Source of the DNA: Taudactylus pleione
Taxonomy: Eukaryota; Chordata; Amphibia; Anura; Myobatrachidae
Assembly (NCBI GenBank): GCA_031769625.1
Contig: JAUIMM010000202.1
Coordinates: 7,116,001-7,180,000, forward strand
Reading direction: 5' to 3'
Length of the DNA: 64,000 nt
This document shows, in pieces, positions 14,201 through 23,700 of this stretch (its first letter is position 1; each line of letters opens with the position of its first letter). The position numbers and the translations under genes were made by a program. Under the pieces are notes generated by a model, which worked only from the letters and a program-made list of their open reading frames with translations, was not told the origin of the DNA and did not search any database.

Positions 14201-16453
14201 TTCCTCTGCAAATGACTCATGTTTCTATCTTCTCAGCAAAAGACTCCTAAGTTCCATCTTGACTGTAGACAACATCAGCAGTGGAGAAGATGGCCAGCCA
14301 TTTACCTCTTGGCACCAGGGTGGAAACCAAACAGTGGTCAAAGAAAGATTCCTTCTAAATTGGTGTACTCTACTGCTGTATTACGACACTTTATTATATT
14401 GTTTGGCATCATATTTACCTAATGTTATCTGCCGTAGCATTTTGGCCCTATATAAAATGTTGATGTATCACTGTTATGAATTGTTATCTGCTGCATTTTA
14501 ACTTTATGTTTAACATTGTTATATATGTTATACACTTTTTACCTGTATGACATAGTATAATGTGCTTATATTACCATCATGCATTGTCTATATTATTTGT
14601 ACATTGCCGCAGTATTATGTTTTAAGATTAAATTGTAATATAATAGTTATATGTTGTTGACTTAAGCACATTTGCCTCTGTATAAAGCATTGTTATGTAT
14701 TATGTTAATACAATGTTATCATTTGGAAAAAAAGTGTTCAATAGATTAAGGTATTGTGTTTATACATTCTTGTGTTGGAGAAAAGGGTCTTGATTCCCTG
14801 ATTGGCTCAAAAATAGCTGAAATTTAAAATGGTGTTTCATAACTAGCTAAGCCTTAATCTTTACAGTTTGAGGCTTTCCAAAAAGGAGAAACAGTGCAAA
14901 CACACCTGCTAAAGATCCAGCGATGGCGGCAAACCTCACGGAATGATCCTTCTTGTGACAGGTACGAGCTACTAATGGAAGTCATCAAGCAGATACTTCC
15001 TGCCAAAATACTGTGTATGCTTTGATCATCCAGAACTTTCATCCTGCTGAACCTGGAGCTCCATGGGGTCCCACATAGTGAACACTGTCATTCCTCTGCA
15101 AATGATTCATGTCTCTATCTTCTCAAAAAAAGACTCCTAAGTTCCATCTTGACTGTAGACAAGATCAGCAGTGGAGAAGAAGGCCAGCAATTTACCTATT
15201 GGCATCAGGGTGGAGACCAAACAGTGGTCAAAGAAAGATTCCTTCTGAATTGGTGTACTCTACTCTACTGCTGTATTACGACACTTTATTATATTGTTTG
15301 GCATCATATTTACCTAATGTTATCTGCCGTAGCATTTTGTCACTATATAAAATGTTGATGTATCACTGTTATGAATTGTTATCTGCTGCATTTTAACTTT
15401 ATGTTTAGCATTATTATATATGTTATACACTTTTTACCTGTATGACATAGTATAATGTGCTTATATTACCATCATGCATTGTCTATATTATTTGTACATT
15501 GCCGCAGTATTATGTTTTAAGATTAAATTGTAATGTAATAGTTATATGTTGTTGACTTAAGCACATTTGCCTCTGTATATAGCATTGTTATGTATAATGT
15601 TAATACAATGTTATCTTTTGCAAAATAGAGTTCAATAAATTAATGTATTGTGTTTATACATTGTTGTGTTGGAGAAAAGGGTCTTGATTCCCTGATTGGC
15701 TCAAAAATAGCTTAAATTTAAAATGGTGTTTCATAACTAGCTAAGCCTTAATCTTTACAGTTTGAGGCTTTCCAAAAAGGAGAAACAGTGCAAACGCACC
15801 TGCTAAAGATCCAGCGATGGCGGCAAACCTCACGGAATGATCCTTCTTGTGACAGGTAAGTGCTACTAATGGAAGTCATCAAGCAGATACTTCCTGCCAA
15901 AATACTGTGTATGCTTTGATCATCCAGAACTTTCATCCTACTGAACCTGGAGCTCCATGGGGTCCCACATAGTGAACACTGTCATTCCTCTGCAAATGAC
16001 TCATGTCTCTATCTTCTCAAAAAAAGACTCCAAAGTTCCATCTTGACTGTAGACCAGATCAGCAGTGGAGAAGAAGGCCAGCCATTTACCTCTTGGCATC
16101 AGGGTGGAGACCAAACAGTGGTCAAAGAAAGATTCCTTCTAAATTGGTGTATTCTACCGCTGTATTACAACACTTTATTATATTGTTTGGCATCATATTT
16201 ACCTAATGTTATCTGCCGTAGCATTTTGTCCCTATATAAAATGTTGATGTATGACTGTTATGAATTGTTATCTGCTGCATTTTAACTTTGTGTTTAACAT
16301 TGTTAAATATGTTATACACTTTTTACCTGTATGACATAGTATAATGTGCTTATATTACCATCATGCATTATCTATATTATTTGTACATTGCCGCAGTATT
16401 ATGTTTTAAGATTAAATTGTAATGTAATAGTTATATGTTGTTGACTTAAGCAT
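11217..16453 (+). repeat. 5237-bp higher-order block, copy II (tail of unit 13 to unit 19)
   Basis: This is the second copy of the six-unit block. Only a handful of differences from copy I were noticed: GACTTCTAAG for GACTCCTAAG near 11690, a T for C in the donor-proximal TTTTTGTGAC near 12390, TATAAAACATTG near 12120, and CACACCTG for CGCACCTG near 14903. So few changes over more than 5 kb imply a recent duplication. The right edge is approximate, because unit 19 departs from the unit-13 pattern in its tail. Confidence 0.9.
13436..14218 (+). repeat. Unit 16: copy of the 783-bp deleted unit
   Basis: This has the same 107-bp deletion junction (13666-13669) and the same accompanying substitutions as unit 10, exactly 5237 bp downstream. 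The deletion therefore happened once and was spread by block duplication, not twice. Confidence 0.95.
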
Positions 16454-16879
16454 ATTTGCCTCTGTATAAAGCATTGTTATGTATTATGTTAATACAATGT
16501 TATCATTTGGAAAAAAAGGGTTCAATAGATTAATGTATTGTGTTTATACATTCTTGTGTTGGAGAAAAGGGTCTTGATTCCCTGATTGGCTCAAAAATAG
16601 CTTAAATTTAAAATGGCGTTTCATAACTAGCTAAGCCTTAATCTTTACAGTTTGAGGCTTTCCAAAAAGGAGAAACAGTGCAAACGCACCTGCTAAAGAT
16701 CCAGCGATGGCGGCAAACCTCACGGAATGATCCTTCTTGTGACAGGTAAGTGCTACTAATGGAAGTCATCAAGCAGATACTTCCTGCCAAAATACTGTGT
16801 ATGCTTTGATCATCCAGAACTTTCATCCTACTGAACCTGGAGCTCCATGGGGTCCCACATAGTGAACACTGTCATTCCT
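14206..16879 (+). repeat. 2674-bp three-unit block (units 17-19), repeated as units 20-21
   Basis: Units 17 and 20 both carry GAGAAGATGGCC and the tail AGTGTTCAATAGATTAAGG. Units 18 and 21 both carry the GGTACGAGC donor and the CTACT duplication. The offset is 2674 bp. Unit 20 is a visible chimera: its sequence upstream of the anchor (GGAAGTCATCAAGCAG, CCCACATAG) is of the unit-19 kind, while from the anchor onward it is of the unit-17 kind. The exchange point therefore lies between about 16857 and 16893. The second copy fades after about 18070. Confidence 0.75.
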
Positions 16880-18366
16880 CTGCAAATGACTCATGTTTCT
16901 ATCTTCTCAGCAAAAGACTCCTAAGTTCCATCTTGACTGTAGACAACATCAGCAGTGGAGAAGATGGCCAGCCATTTACCTCTTGGCACCAGGGTGGAAA
17001 CCAAACAGTGGTCAAAGAAAGATTCCTTCTAAATTGGTGTACTCTACTGCTGTATTACGACACTTTATTATATTGTTTGGCATCATATTTACCTAATGTT
17101 ATCTGCCGTAGCATTTTGGCCCTATATAAAATGTTGATGTATCACTGTTATGAATTGTTATCTGCTGCATTTTAACTTTATGTTTAACATTGTTATATAT
17201 GTTATACACTTTTTACCTGTATGACATAGTATAATGTGCTTATATTACCATCATGCATTGTCTATATTATTTGTACATTGCCGCAGTATTATGTTTTAAG
17301 ATTAAATTGTAATATAATAGTTATATGTTGTTGACTTAAGCACATTTGCCTCTGTATAAAGCATTGTTATGTATTATGTTAATACAATGTTATCATTTGG
17401 AAAAAAAGTGTTCAATAGATTAAGGTATTGTGTTTATACATTCTTGTGTTGGAGAAAAGGGTCTTGATTCCCTGATTGGCTCAAAAATAGCTGAAATTTA
17501 AAATGGTGTTTCATAACTAGCTAAGCCTTAATCTTTACAGTTTGAGGCTTTCCAAAAAGGAGAAACAGTGCAAACGCACCTGCTAAAGATCCAGCGATGG
17601 CGGCAAACCTCACGGAATGATCCTTCTTGTGACAGGTACGAGCTACTAATGGAAGTCATCAAGCAGATACTTCCTGCCAAAATACTGTGTATGCTTTGAT
17701 CATCCAGAACTTTCATCCTACTGAACCTGGAGCTCCATGGGGTCCCACATAGTGAACACTGTCATTCCTCTGCAAATGATTCATGTCTCTATCTTCTCAA
17801 AAAAAGACTCCTAAGTTCCATCTTGACTGTAGACAAGATCAGCAGTGGAGAAGAAGGCCAGCAATTTACCTATTGGCATCAGGGTGGAGACCAAACAGTG
17901 GTCAAAGAAAGATTCCTTCTGAATTGGTGTACTCTACTCTACTGCTGTATTACGACACTTTATTATATTGTTTGGCATCATATTTACCTAATGTTATCTG
18001 CCGTAGCATTTTGTCACTATATAAAATGTTGATGTATCACTGTTATGAATTGTTATCTGCTGCATTTTAACTTTATGTTTAGCATTATTATATATGTTAT
18101 ACACTTTTTACCTGTATGACATAGTATAATGTGCTTATATTACCATCATGCATTGTCTATATTATTTGTACATTGCCGCAGTATTATGTTTTAAGATTAA
18201 ATTGTAATGTAATAGTTATATGTTGTTAACTTAAGCACATTTGCCTCTGTATATAGCATTGTTATGTATAATGTTAATACAATGTTATCTTTTGCAAAAA
18301 TAGAGTTCAATAAATTAATGTATTGTGTTTATACATTGTTGTGTTGGAGAAAATGGTCTTGATTCC

Positions 18367-18377
18367 CTGATTGGCTC
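18367..18377 (-). promoter_or_regulatory. Inverted CCAAT (NF-Y-type) box, example in unit 22
   Basis: The top strand reads CTGATTGGCTC; its complement is GAGCCAATCAG, a full match to the NF-Y consensus around CCAAT. It recurs once per unit and is almost invariant; one exception is GATTGACTC at 55751-55759. About ten bases downstream lies an AT-only stretch (TTAAATTTAAAA in most units, TTCAATTTAAAA here) that could serve as a weak TATA element. Promoter activity is inferred only. Confidence 0.45.
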
Positions 18378-18397
18378 AAAAATGTTTTCAATTTAAA

Positions 18398-18435
18398 ATG
18401 GTGTTTCATAACTAACTAAGCCTTAATCTTTACAG
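18398..18435 (+). other. ATG in good context followed by a 35-nt GT...AG stretch (possible mini-intron)
   Basis: AAAATGG gives an ATG with A at -3 and G at +4. The next 35 bases begin GTG and end TTTACAG; in this unit they contain ACTAAC, a branch-point-like hexamer about 20 bases from the AG. Removing them would put ATG directly in frame with the TTT GAG GCT start of exon A. Unspliced, the ATG gives only a five-codon frame ending in TAG in most units (TAA here). A 35-nt intron is shorter than vertebrates normally use, so this is a speculative reading. The alternative is that the CAG is the acceptor of a longer intron from upstream. Confidence 0.2.
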
Positions 18436-18530
18436 TTTGAGGCTTTCCAAAAAGGAGAAACAGTGCAAACGCACCTGCTAAAGATCCAGCGATGGCGGCA
18501 AACCTCACGGAATGATCCTTCTTCTGACAG
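18436..18530 (+). pseudogene. Candidate exon A of the repeated gene fragment (unit 22 as model)
   Basis: This 95-nt segment is preceded by CTTAATCTTTACAG (acceptor-like) and followed by a consensus donor. Read from TTT it is open for 31 codons plus two bases, and predicts a hydrophilic, basic peptide containing KIQRWRQTSRNDPS. A TAA lies just upstream in the same frame, and no in-frame ATG lies in the exon, so a start would have to come from elsewhere. I do not recognise the peptide. The frame is broken by GTGTAAACG in the exon belonging to units 42, 47 and 54. Whether it is ever transcribed cannot be told from the sequence. Confidence 0.35.
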
Positions 18531-18695
18531 GTAAGTGCTACTAATGGAAGTCATCAAGCAGACACTTCCTGCCAAAATACTGTGTATGCTTTGATCATCC
18601 AGAACTTTCATCCTACTGATCCTGGAGCTCCATGGGGTCCCACGTAGTGAACACTGTCATTCCTCTGCAAATGACTCATGTCTCTATCTTCTCAG
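18531..18695 (+). other. Candidate 165-nt intron (unit 22 as model)
   Basis: The 5' end is CAG/GTAAGTG, a full match to the metazoan donor consensus. The 3' end is TCTCTATCTTCTCAG, a pyrimidine-rich tract with CAG, and CTCAT about 16 bases before the AG could be a branch site. The length is 55 codons exactly, and the exon A frame continues through it. In this unit the intron interrupts that frame with only the TAA inside GTAAGT and one TGA (CTTTGATCA). The donor is changed to GGTACGAGC in units 12, 18, 21, 25 and 28. The acceptor AG is lost in all K-head units (CTCAAAAAAAG) and in units 65 and 70 (CTCAAC). Confidence 0.4.
18671..18679 (+). promoter_or_regulatory. Perfect AP-1/TRE-like palindrome ATGACTCAT (unit 22)
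   Basis: ATGACTCAT is a perfect nine-base TRE-type palindrome. It is present in most Q-head units and is changed to ATGATTCAT in most K-head units. It sits just upstream of the acceptor pyrimidine tract. The site matches the known bZIP consensus, but occupancy is inference. Confidence 0.3.
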
Positions 18696-18960
18696 CAAAA
18701 GACTCCTAAGTTCCATCTTGACTGTAGACAACATCAGCAGTGGAGAAGAAGGCCAGCCATTTACCTCTTGGCATCAGGGTGGAGACCAAACAGTGGTCAA
18801 AGAAAGATTCCTTCTAAATTGGTGTACTCTACTGCTGTATTACGACACTTTATTATATTGTTTGGCATCATATTTACCTAATGTTATCTGCCGTAGCATT
18901 TTGGCCCTATATAAAATGTTGATGTATCACTGTTATGAATTGTTATCTGCTGCATTTTAA
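18696..18960 (+). pseudogene. Candidate terminal exon coding part, ends at TAA (unit 22 as model)
   Basis: When spliced to exon A, the split codon becomes AGC (Ser) and the frame stays open to TAA at 18958-18960, giving 119 codons in all. The middle is polar (VDNISSGEEGQPFTSW). From about residue 70 the peptide is strongly hydrophobic and rich in Leu, Tyr and Cys, which could be a membrane segment or simply AT-rich sequence read in frame. By my count the part after the conserved TTG is open to the usual stop in 54 of the 72 complete units. It is broken by AAGAATGATTCC (units 1, 7), a CTACT duplication (12, 18, 21, 25, 28), deletions (10, 16, 66, 71) and CTGTAG (unit 50). Because the units are recent copies of one another, this openness is not proof of selection. 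No family was recognised. Confidence 0.35.
18908..18916 (+). promoter_or_regulatory. TATA-box-like TATATAAAA inside the terminal exon (unit 22)
   Basis: TATATAAAA matches the TATA consensus and recurs once per unit at the same place. It could start transcripts in the 3' part of the unit, but it also lies within the candidate coding frame. It is truncated or removed in units 10, 16, 66 and 71. No other core promoter element was identified around it. Confidence 0.25.
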
Positions 18961-19147
18961 CTTTATGTTTAGCATTATTATATATGTTATACACTTTTTA
19001 CCTGTATGACATAGTATAATGTGCTTATATATTCCATCATGCATTGTCTATATTATTTGTACATTGCCGCAGTATTATGTTTTAAGATTAAATTGTAATG
19101 TAATAGTTATATTTTGTTGACTTAAGCATATTTGCCTCTGTATAAAG

Positions 19148-19175
19148 CATTGTTATGTATTAAGTTAATACAATG
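19148..19175 (+). other. Conserved small hairpin in the 3' part (unit 22)
   Basis: The arms GTATTA and TAATAC flank a three-base loop and are extended by CATTG/CAATG across a four-base bulge. The core inverted repeat is kept in most units. Units with TATGTTTTATG (for example tails of units 37, 40, 41, 42, 45, 46, 52 and 53) weaken it. It lies about 25 bases before the poly(A) signal in the candidate 3' untranslated region. Confidence 0.4.
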
Positions 19176-19198
19176 TTATCGTTTGCAAAAAAGTGTTC

Positions 19199-19204
19199 AA
19201 TAAA
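19199..19204 (+). terminator. Poly(A) signal AATAAA with GU-rich downstream stretch (unit 22)
   Basis: AATAAA is followed within about 10-40 bases by TGTATTGTGTTTATAC and TTGTTGTG, the usual arrangement of a cleavage/polyadenylation site. Most units from 20 onward have AATAAA; most early units (1-5, 7-11, 13-17) have AATAGA, a weaker variant. It lies about 240 bases after the candidate stop codon. Its position supports the 3'-gene-end reading of the unit. Confidence 0.45.
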
Positions 19205-20779
19205 TTAATGTATTGTGTTTATACATTGTTGTGATGGAGAAAAGGGTCTTGATTCCCTGATTGGCTCAAAAATAGCTTAAATTTAAAATGGTGTTTCATA
19301 ACTAGCTAAGCCTTAATCTTTACAGTTTGAGGCTTTCCAAAAAGGAGAAACAGTGCAAACGCAACTGCTAAAGATCCAGCGATTGCGGCAAACCTCACAG
19401 AATGATCCTTCTTCTGACAGGTAAGTGCTACTAATGGACGTCATCTAGCAGACACTTCCTGCCAAAATACTGTGTATGCTTTGATCATCCAGAACTTTCA
19501 TCCTACTGATCCTGGAGCTCCATGGGGTCCCACGTAGTGAATACTGTCATTCCTCTGCAAATGACTCATGTTACTATCTTCTCAGCAAAAGACTCCTAAG
19601 TTCCATCTTCACTGTAGACAACATCAGCAGTGGAGAAGAAGGCCAGCCATTTACCTCTTGGCATCAGAGTGGAGACCAAACAGTGGTCAAAGAAAGATTC
19701 CATCTAAATTGGTGTATTCTACCGCTGTATTACGACACTTTATTATATTGTTTGGCATCATATTTACCTAATGTTATCTGCCGTAGCATTTTGTCCCTAT
19801 ATAAAATGTTGATGTATCACTGCTATGAATTGTTATCTGCTGCATTTTAACTTTATGTTTAACATTGTTATATATGTTATACACTTTTTACCTGTATGAC
19901 ATAGTATAATGTGCTTATATTACCATCATGCATTGTCTATATTATTTGTACATTGCCGCAGTATTATGTTTTAAGATTAAATTGTAATATAATAGTTATA
20001 TGTTGTTGACTTAAGCATATTTGCCTCTGTATAAAGCATTGTTATGTATTATGTTAATACAATGTTATCATTTGGAAAAAAAGTGTTCAATAGATTAATG
20101 CATTGTGTTTATACATTGTTGTGTTGGAGAAAATTATCTTGATTCCCTGATTGGCTCAAAAATAGCTTAAATTTAAAATGGTGTTTCATAACTAGCTAAG
20201 CCTTAATCTTTACAGTTTGAGACTTTCCAAAAAGGAGAAACAGTGCAAACGCAACTGCTAAAGATCCAGCGATGGCGGCAAACCTCACGGAATGATCCTT
20301 CTTCTGACAGGTAAGTGCTACTAATGGAAGTCATCAAGCAGATACTTCCAGCCAAAATACTGTGTATGCTTTGATCATCCAGAACTTTCATCCTACTGAA
20401 CCTGGAGCTCCATGGGGTCCCACATAGTGAACACTGTCATTCCTCTGCAAATGATTCATGTCTCTATCTTCTCAAAAAAAGACTCCTAAGTCCCATCTTG
20501 ACTGTAGACAAGATCAGCAGTGGAGAAGAAGGCCAGCCATTTACCTCTTGGCATCAGGGTGGAGACCAAACAGTGGTCAAAGAAAGATTCCTTCTAAATT
20601 GGTGTACTCTACCGCTGTATTACGACACATTATTACATTGTTTGGCATCATATTTACCTAATGTTATCTGCCGTAGCCTTTTGTCCCTATATAAAATGTT
20701 GATGTATGACTGTTATGAATTGTTATCTGCTGCATTTTAACTTTGTGTTTAACATTGTTATATATGTTATACACTTTTT

Positions 20780-23700
20780 ACCTGTATGACATAGTATAAT
20801 GTGCTTATATTACCATCATGCATTGTCTATATTATTTGTACATTGCCGCAGTATTATGTTTTAAGATTAAATTGTAATATAATAGTTATATGTTGTTGAC
20901 TTAAGCACATTTGCCTCTGTATAAAGCATTGTTATGTATTATGTTAATACAATGTTATCATTTGGAAAAAAAGTGTTCAATAGATTAAGGTATTGTGTTT
21001 ATACATTCTTGTGTTGGAGAAAAGGGTCTTGATTCCCTGATTGGCTCAAAAATAGCTGAAATTTAAAATGGTGTTTCATAACTAGCTAAGCCTTAATCTT
21101 TACAGTTTGAGGCTTTCCAAAAAGGAGAAACAGTGCAAACACACCTGCTAAAGATCCAGCGATGGCGGCAAACCTCACGGAATGATCCTTCTTGTGACAG
21201 GTACGAGCTACTAATGGAAGTCATCAAGCAGATACTTCCTGCCAAAATACTGTGTATGCTTTGATCATCCAGAACTTTCATCCTGCTGAACCTGGAGCTC
21301 CATGGGGTCCCACATAGTGAACACTGTCATTCCTCTGCAAATGATTCATGTCTCTATCTTCTCAAAAAAAGACTCCTAAGTTCCATCTTGACTGTAGACA
21401 AGATCAGCAGTGGAGAAGAAGGCCAGCAATTTACCTATTGGCATCAGGGTGGAGACCAAACAGTGGTCAAAGAAAGATTCCTTCTGAATTGGTGTACTCT
21501 ACTCTACTGCTGTATTACGACACTTTATTATATTGTTTGGCATCATATTTACCTAATGTTATCTGCCGTAGCATTTTGTCACTATATAAAATGTTGATGT
21601 ATCACTGTTATGAATTGTTATCTGCTGCATTTTAACTTTATGTTTAGCATTATTATATATGTTATACACTTTTTACCTGTATGACATAGTATAATGTGCT
21701 TATATTACCATCATGCATTGTCTATATTATTTGTACATTGCCGCAGTATTATGTTTTAAGATTAAATTGTAATGTAATAGTTATATGTTGTTGACTTAAG
21801 CACATTTGCCTCTGTATATAGCATTGTTATGTATAATGTTAATACAATGTTATCTTTTGCAAAATAGAGTTCAATAAATTAATGTATTGTGTTTATACAT
21901 TGTTGTGTTGGAGAAAAGGGTCTTGATTCCCTGATTGGCTCAAAAATAGCTTAAATTTAAAATGGTGTTTCATAACTAGCTAAGCCTTAATCTTTACAGT
22001 TTGAGGCTTTCCAAAAAGGAGAAACAGTGCAAACGCACCTGCTAAAGATCCAGCGATGGCGGCAAACCTCACGGAATGATCCTTCTTGTGACAGGTAAGT
22101 GCTACTAATGGAAGTCATCAAGCAGATACTTCCTGCCAAAATACTGTGTATGCTTTGATCATCCAGAACTTTCATCCTACTGAACCTGGAGCTCCATGGG
22201 GTCCCACATAGTGAACACTGTCATTCCTCTGCAAATGACTCATGTCTCTATCTTCTCAAAAAAAGACTCCAAAGTTCCATCTTGACTGTAGACCAGATCA
22301 GCAGTGGAGAAGAAGGCCAGCCATTTACCTCTTGGCATCAGGGTGGAGACCAAACAGTGGTCAAAGAAAGATTCCTTCTAAATTGGTGTATTCTACCGCT
22401 GTATTACAACACTTTATTATATTGTTTGGCATCATATTTACCTAATGTTATCTGCCGTAGCATTTTGTCCCTATATAAAATGTTGATGTATGACTGTTAT
22501 GAATTGTTATCTGCTGCATTTTAACTTTGTGTTTAACATTGTTAAATATGTTATACACTTTTTACCTGTATGACATAGTATAATGTGCTTATATTACCAT
22601 CATGCATTATCTATATTATTTGTACATTGCCGCAGTATTATGTTTTAAGATTAAATTGTAATGTAATAGTTATATGTTGTTGACTTAAGCATATTTGCCT
22701 CTGTATAAAGCATTGTTATGTATTATGTTAATACAATGTTATCATTTGGAAAAAAAGGGTTCAATAGATTAATGTATTGTGTTTATACATTCTTGTGTTG
22801 GAGAAAAGGGTCTTGATTCCCTGATTGGCTCAAAAATAGCTTAAATTTAAAATGGCGTTTCATAACTAGCTAAGCCTTAATCTTTACAGTTTGAGGCTTT
22901 CCAAAAAGGAGAAACAGTGCAAACGCACCTGCTAAAGATCCAGCGATGGCGGCAAACCTCACGGAATGATCCTTCTTGTGACAGGTAAGTGCTACTAATG
23001 GAAGTCATCAAGCAGATACTTCCTGCCAAAATACTGTGTATGCTTTGATCATCCAGAACTTTCATCCTACTGAACCTGGAGCTCCATGGGGTCCCACATA
23101 GTGAACACTGTCATTCCTCTGCAAATGACTCATGTTTCTATCTTCTCAGCAAAAGACTCCTAAGTTCCATCTTGACTGTAGACAACATCAGCAGTGGAGA
23201 AGATGGCCAGCCATTTACCTCTTGGCACCAGGGTGGAAACCAAACAGTGGTCAAAGAAAGATTCCTTCTAAATTGGTGTACTCTACTGCTGTATTACGAC
23301 ACTTTATTATATTGTTTGGCATCATATTTACCTAATGTTATCTGCCGTAGCATTTTGGCCCTATATAAAATGTTGATGTATCACTGTTATGAATTGTTAT
23401 CTGCTGCATTTTAACTTTATGTTTAACATTGTTATATATGTTATACACTTTTTACCTGTATGACATAGTATAATGTGCTTATATTACCATCATGCATTGT
23501 CTATATTATTTGTACATTGCCGCAGTATTATGTTTTAAGATTAAATTGTAATATAATAGTTATATGTTGTTGACTTAAGCACATTTGCCTCTGTATAAAG
23601 CATTGTTATGTATTATGTTAATACAATGTTATCATTTGGAAAAAAAGTGTTCAATAGATTAAGGTATTGTGTTTATACATTCTTGTGTTGGAGAAAAGGG

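Larger units (their letters stand above)
14541..20779 (+). repeat. 6239-bp seven-unit block, copy I (tail of unit 17 to unit 24)
   Basis: Units 18-24 recur as units 25-31 with every spacing preserved (894, 890, 890, 895, 890, 890, 890). Shared markers include GCAAACACACCTG (about 14896 and 21135), GTTGTTAACTTAAG and ATGTTTTCAATTT after units 21 and 28, TTATATATTCC after units 22 and 29, GATTGCGGCA before units 23 and 30, and CTTCCAGCC before units 24 and 31. The break lies between 20743 and 20824, where unit 24 switches to a unit-17-like tail. Confidence 0.92.

Noticed and set aside
5980..16453. Block duplications as pure assembly error
   Set aside because: Copies carry private single-base differences and the nested offsets differ from block to block, which suits real duplication. 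Long reads would still be needed to settle it.
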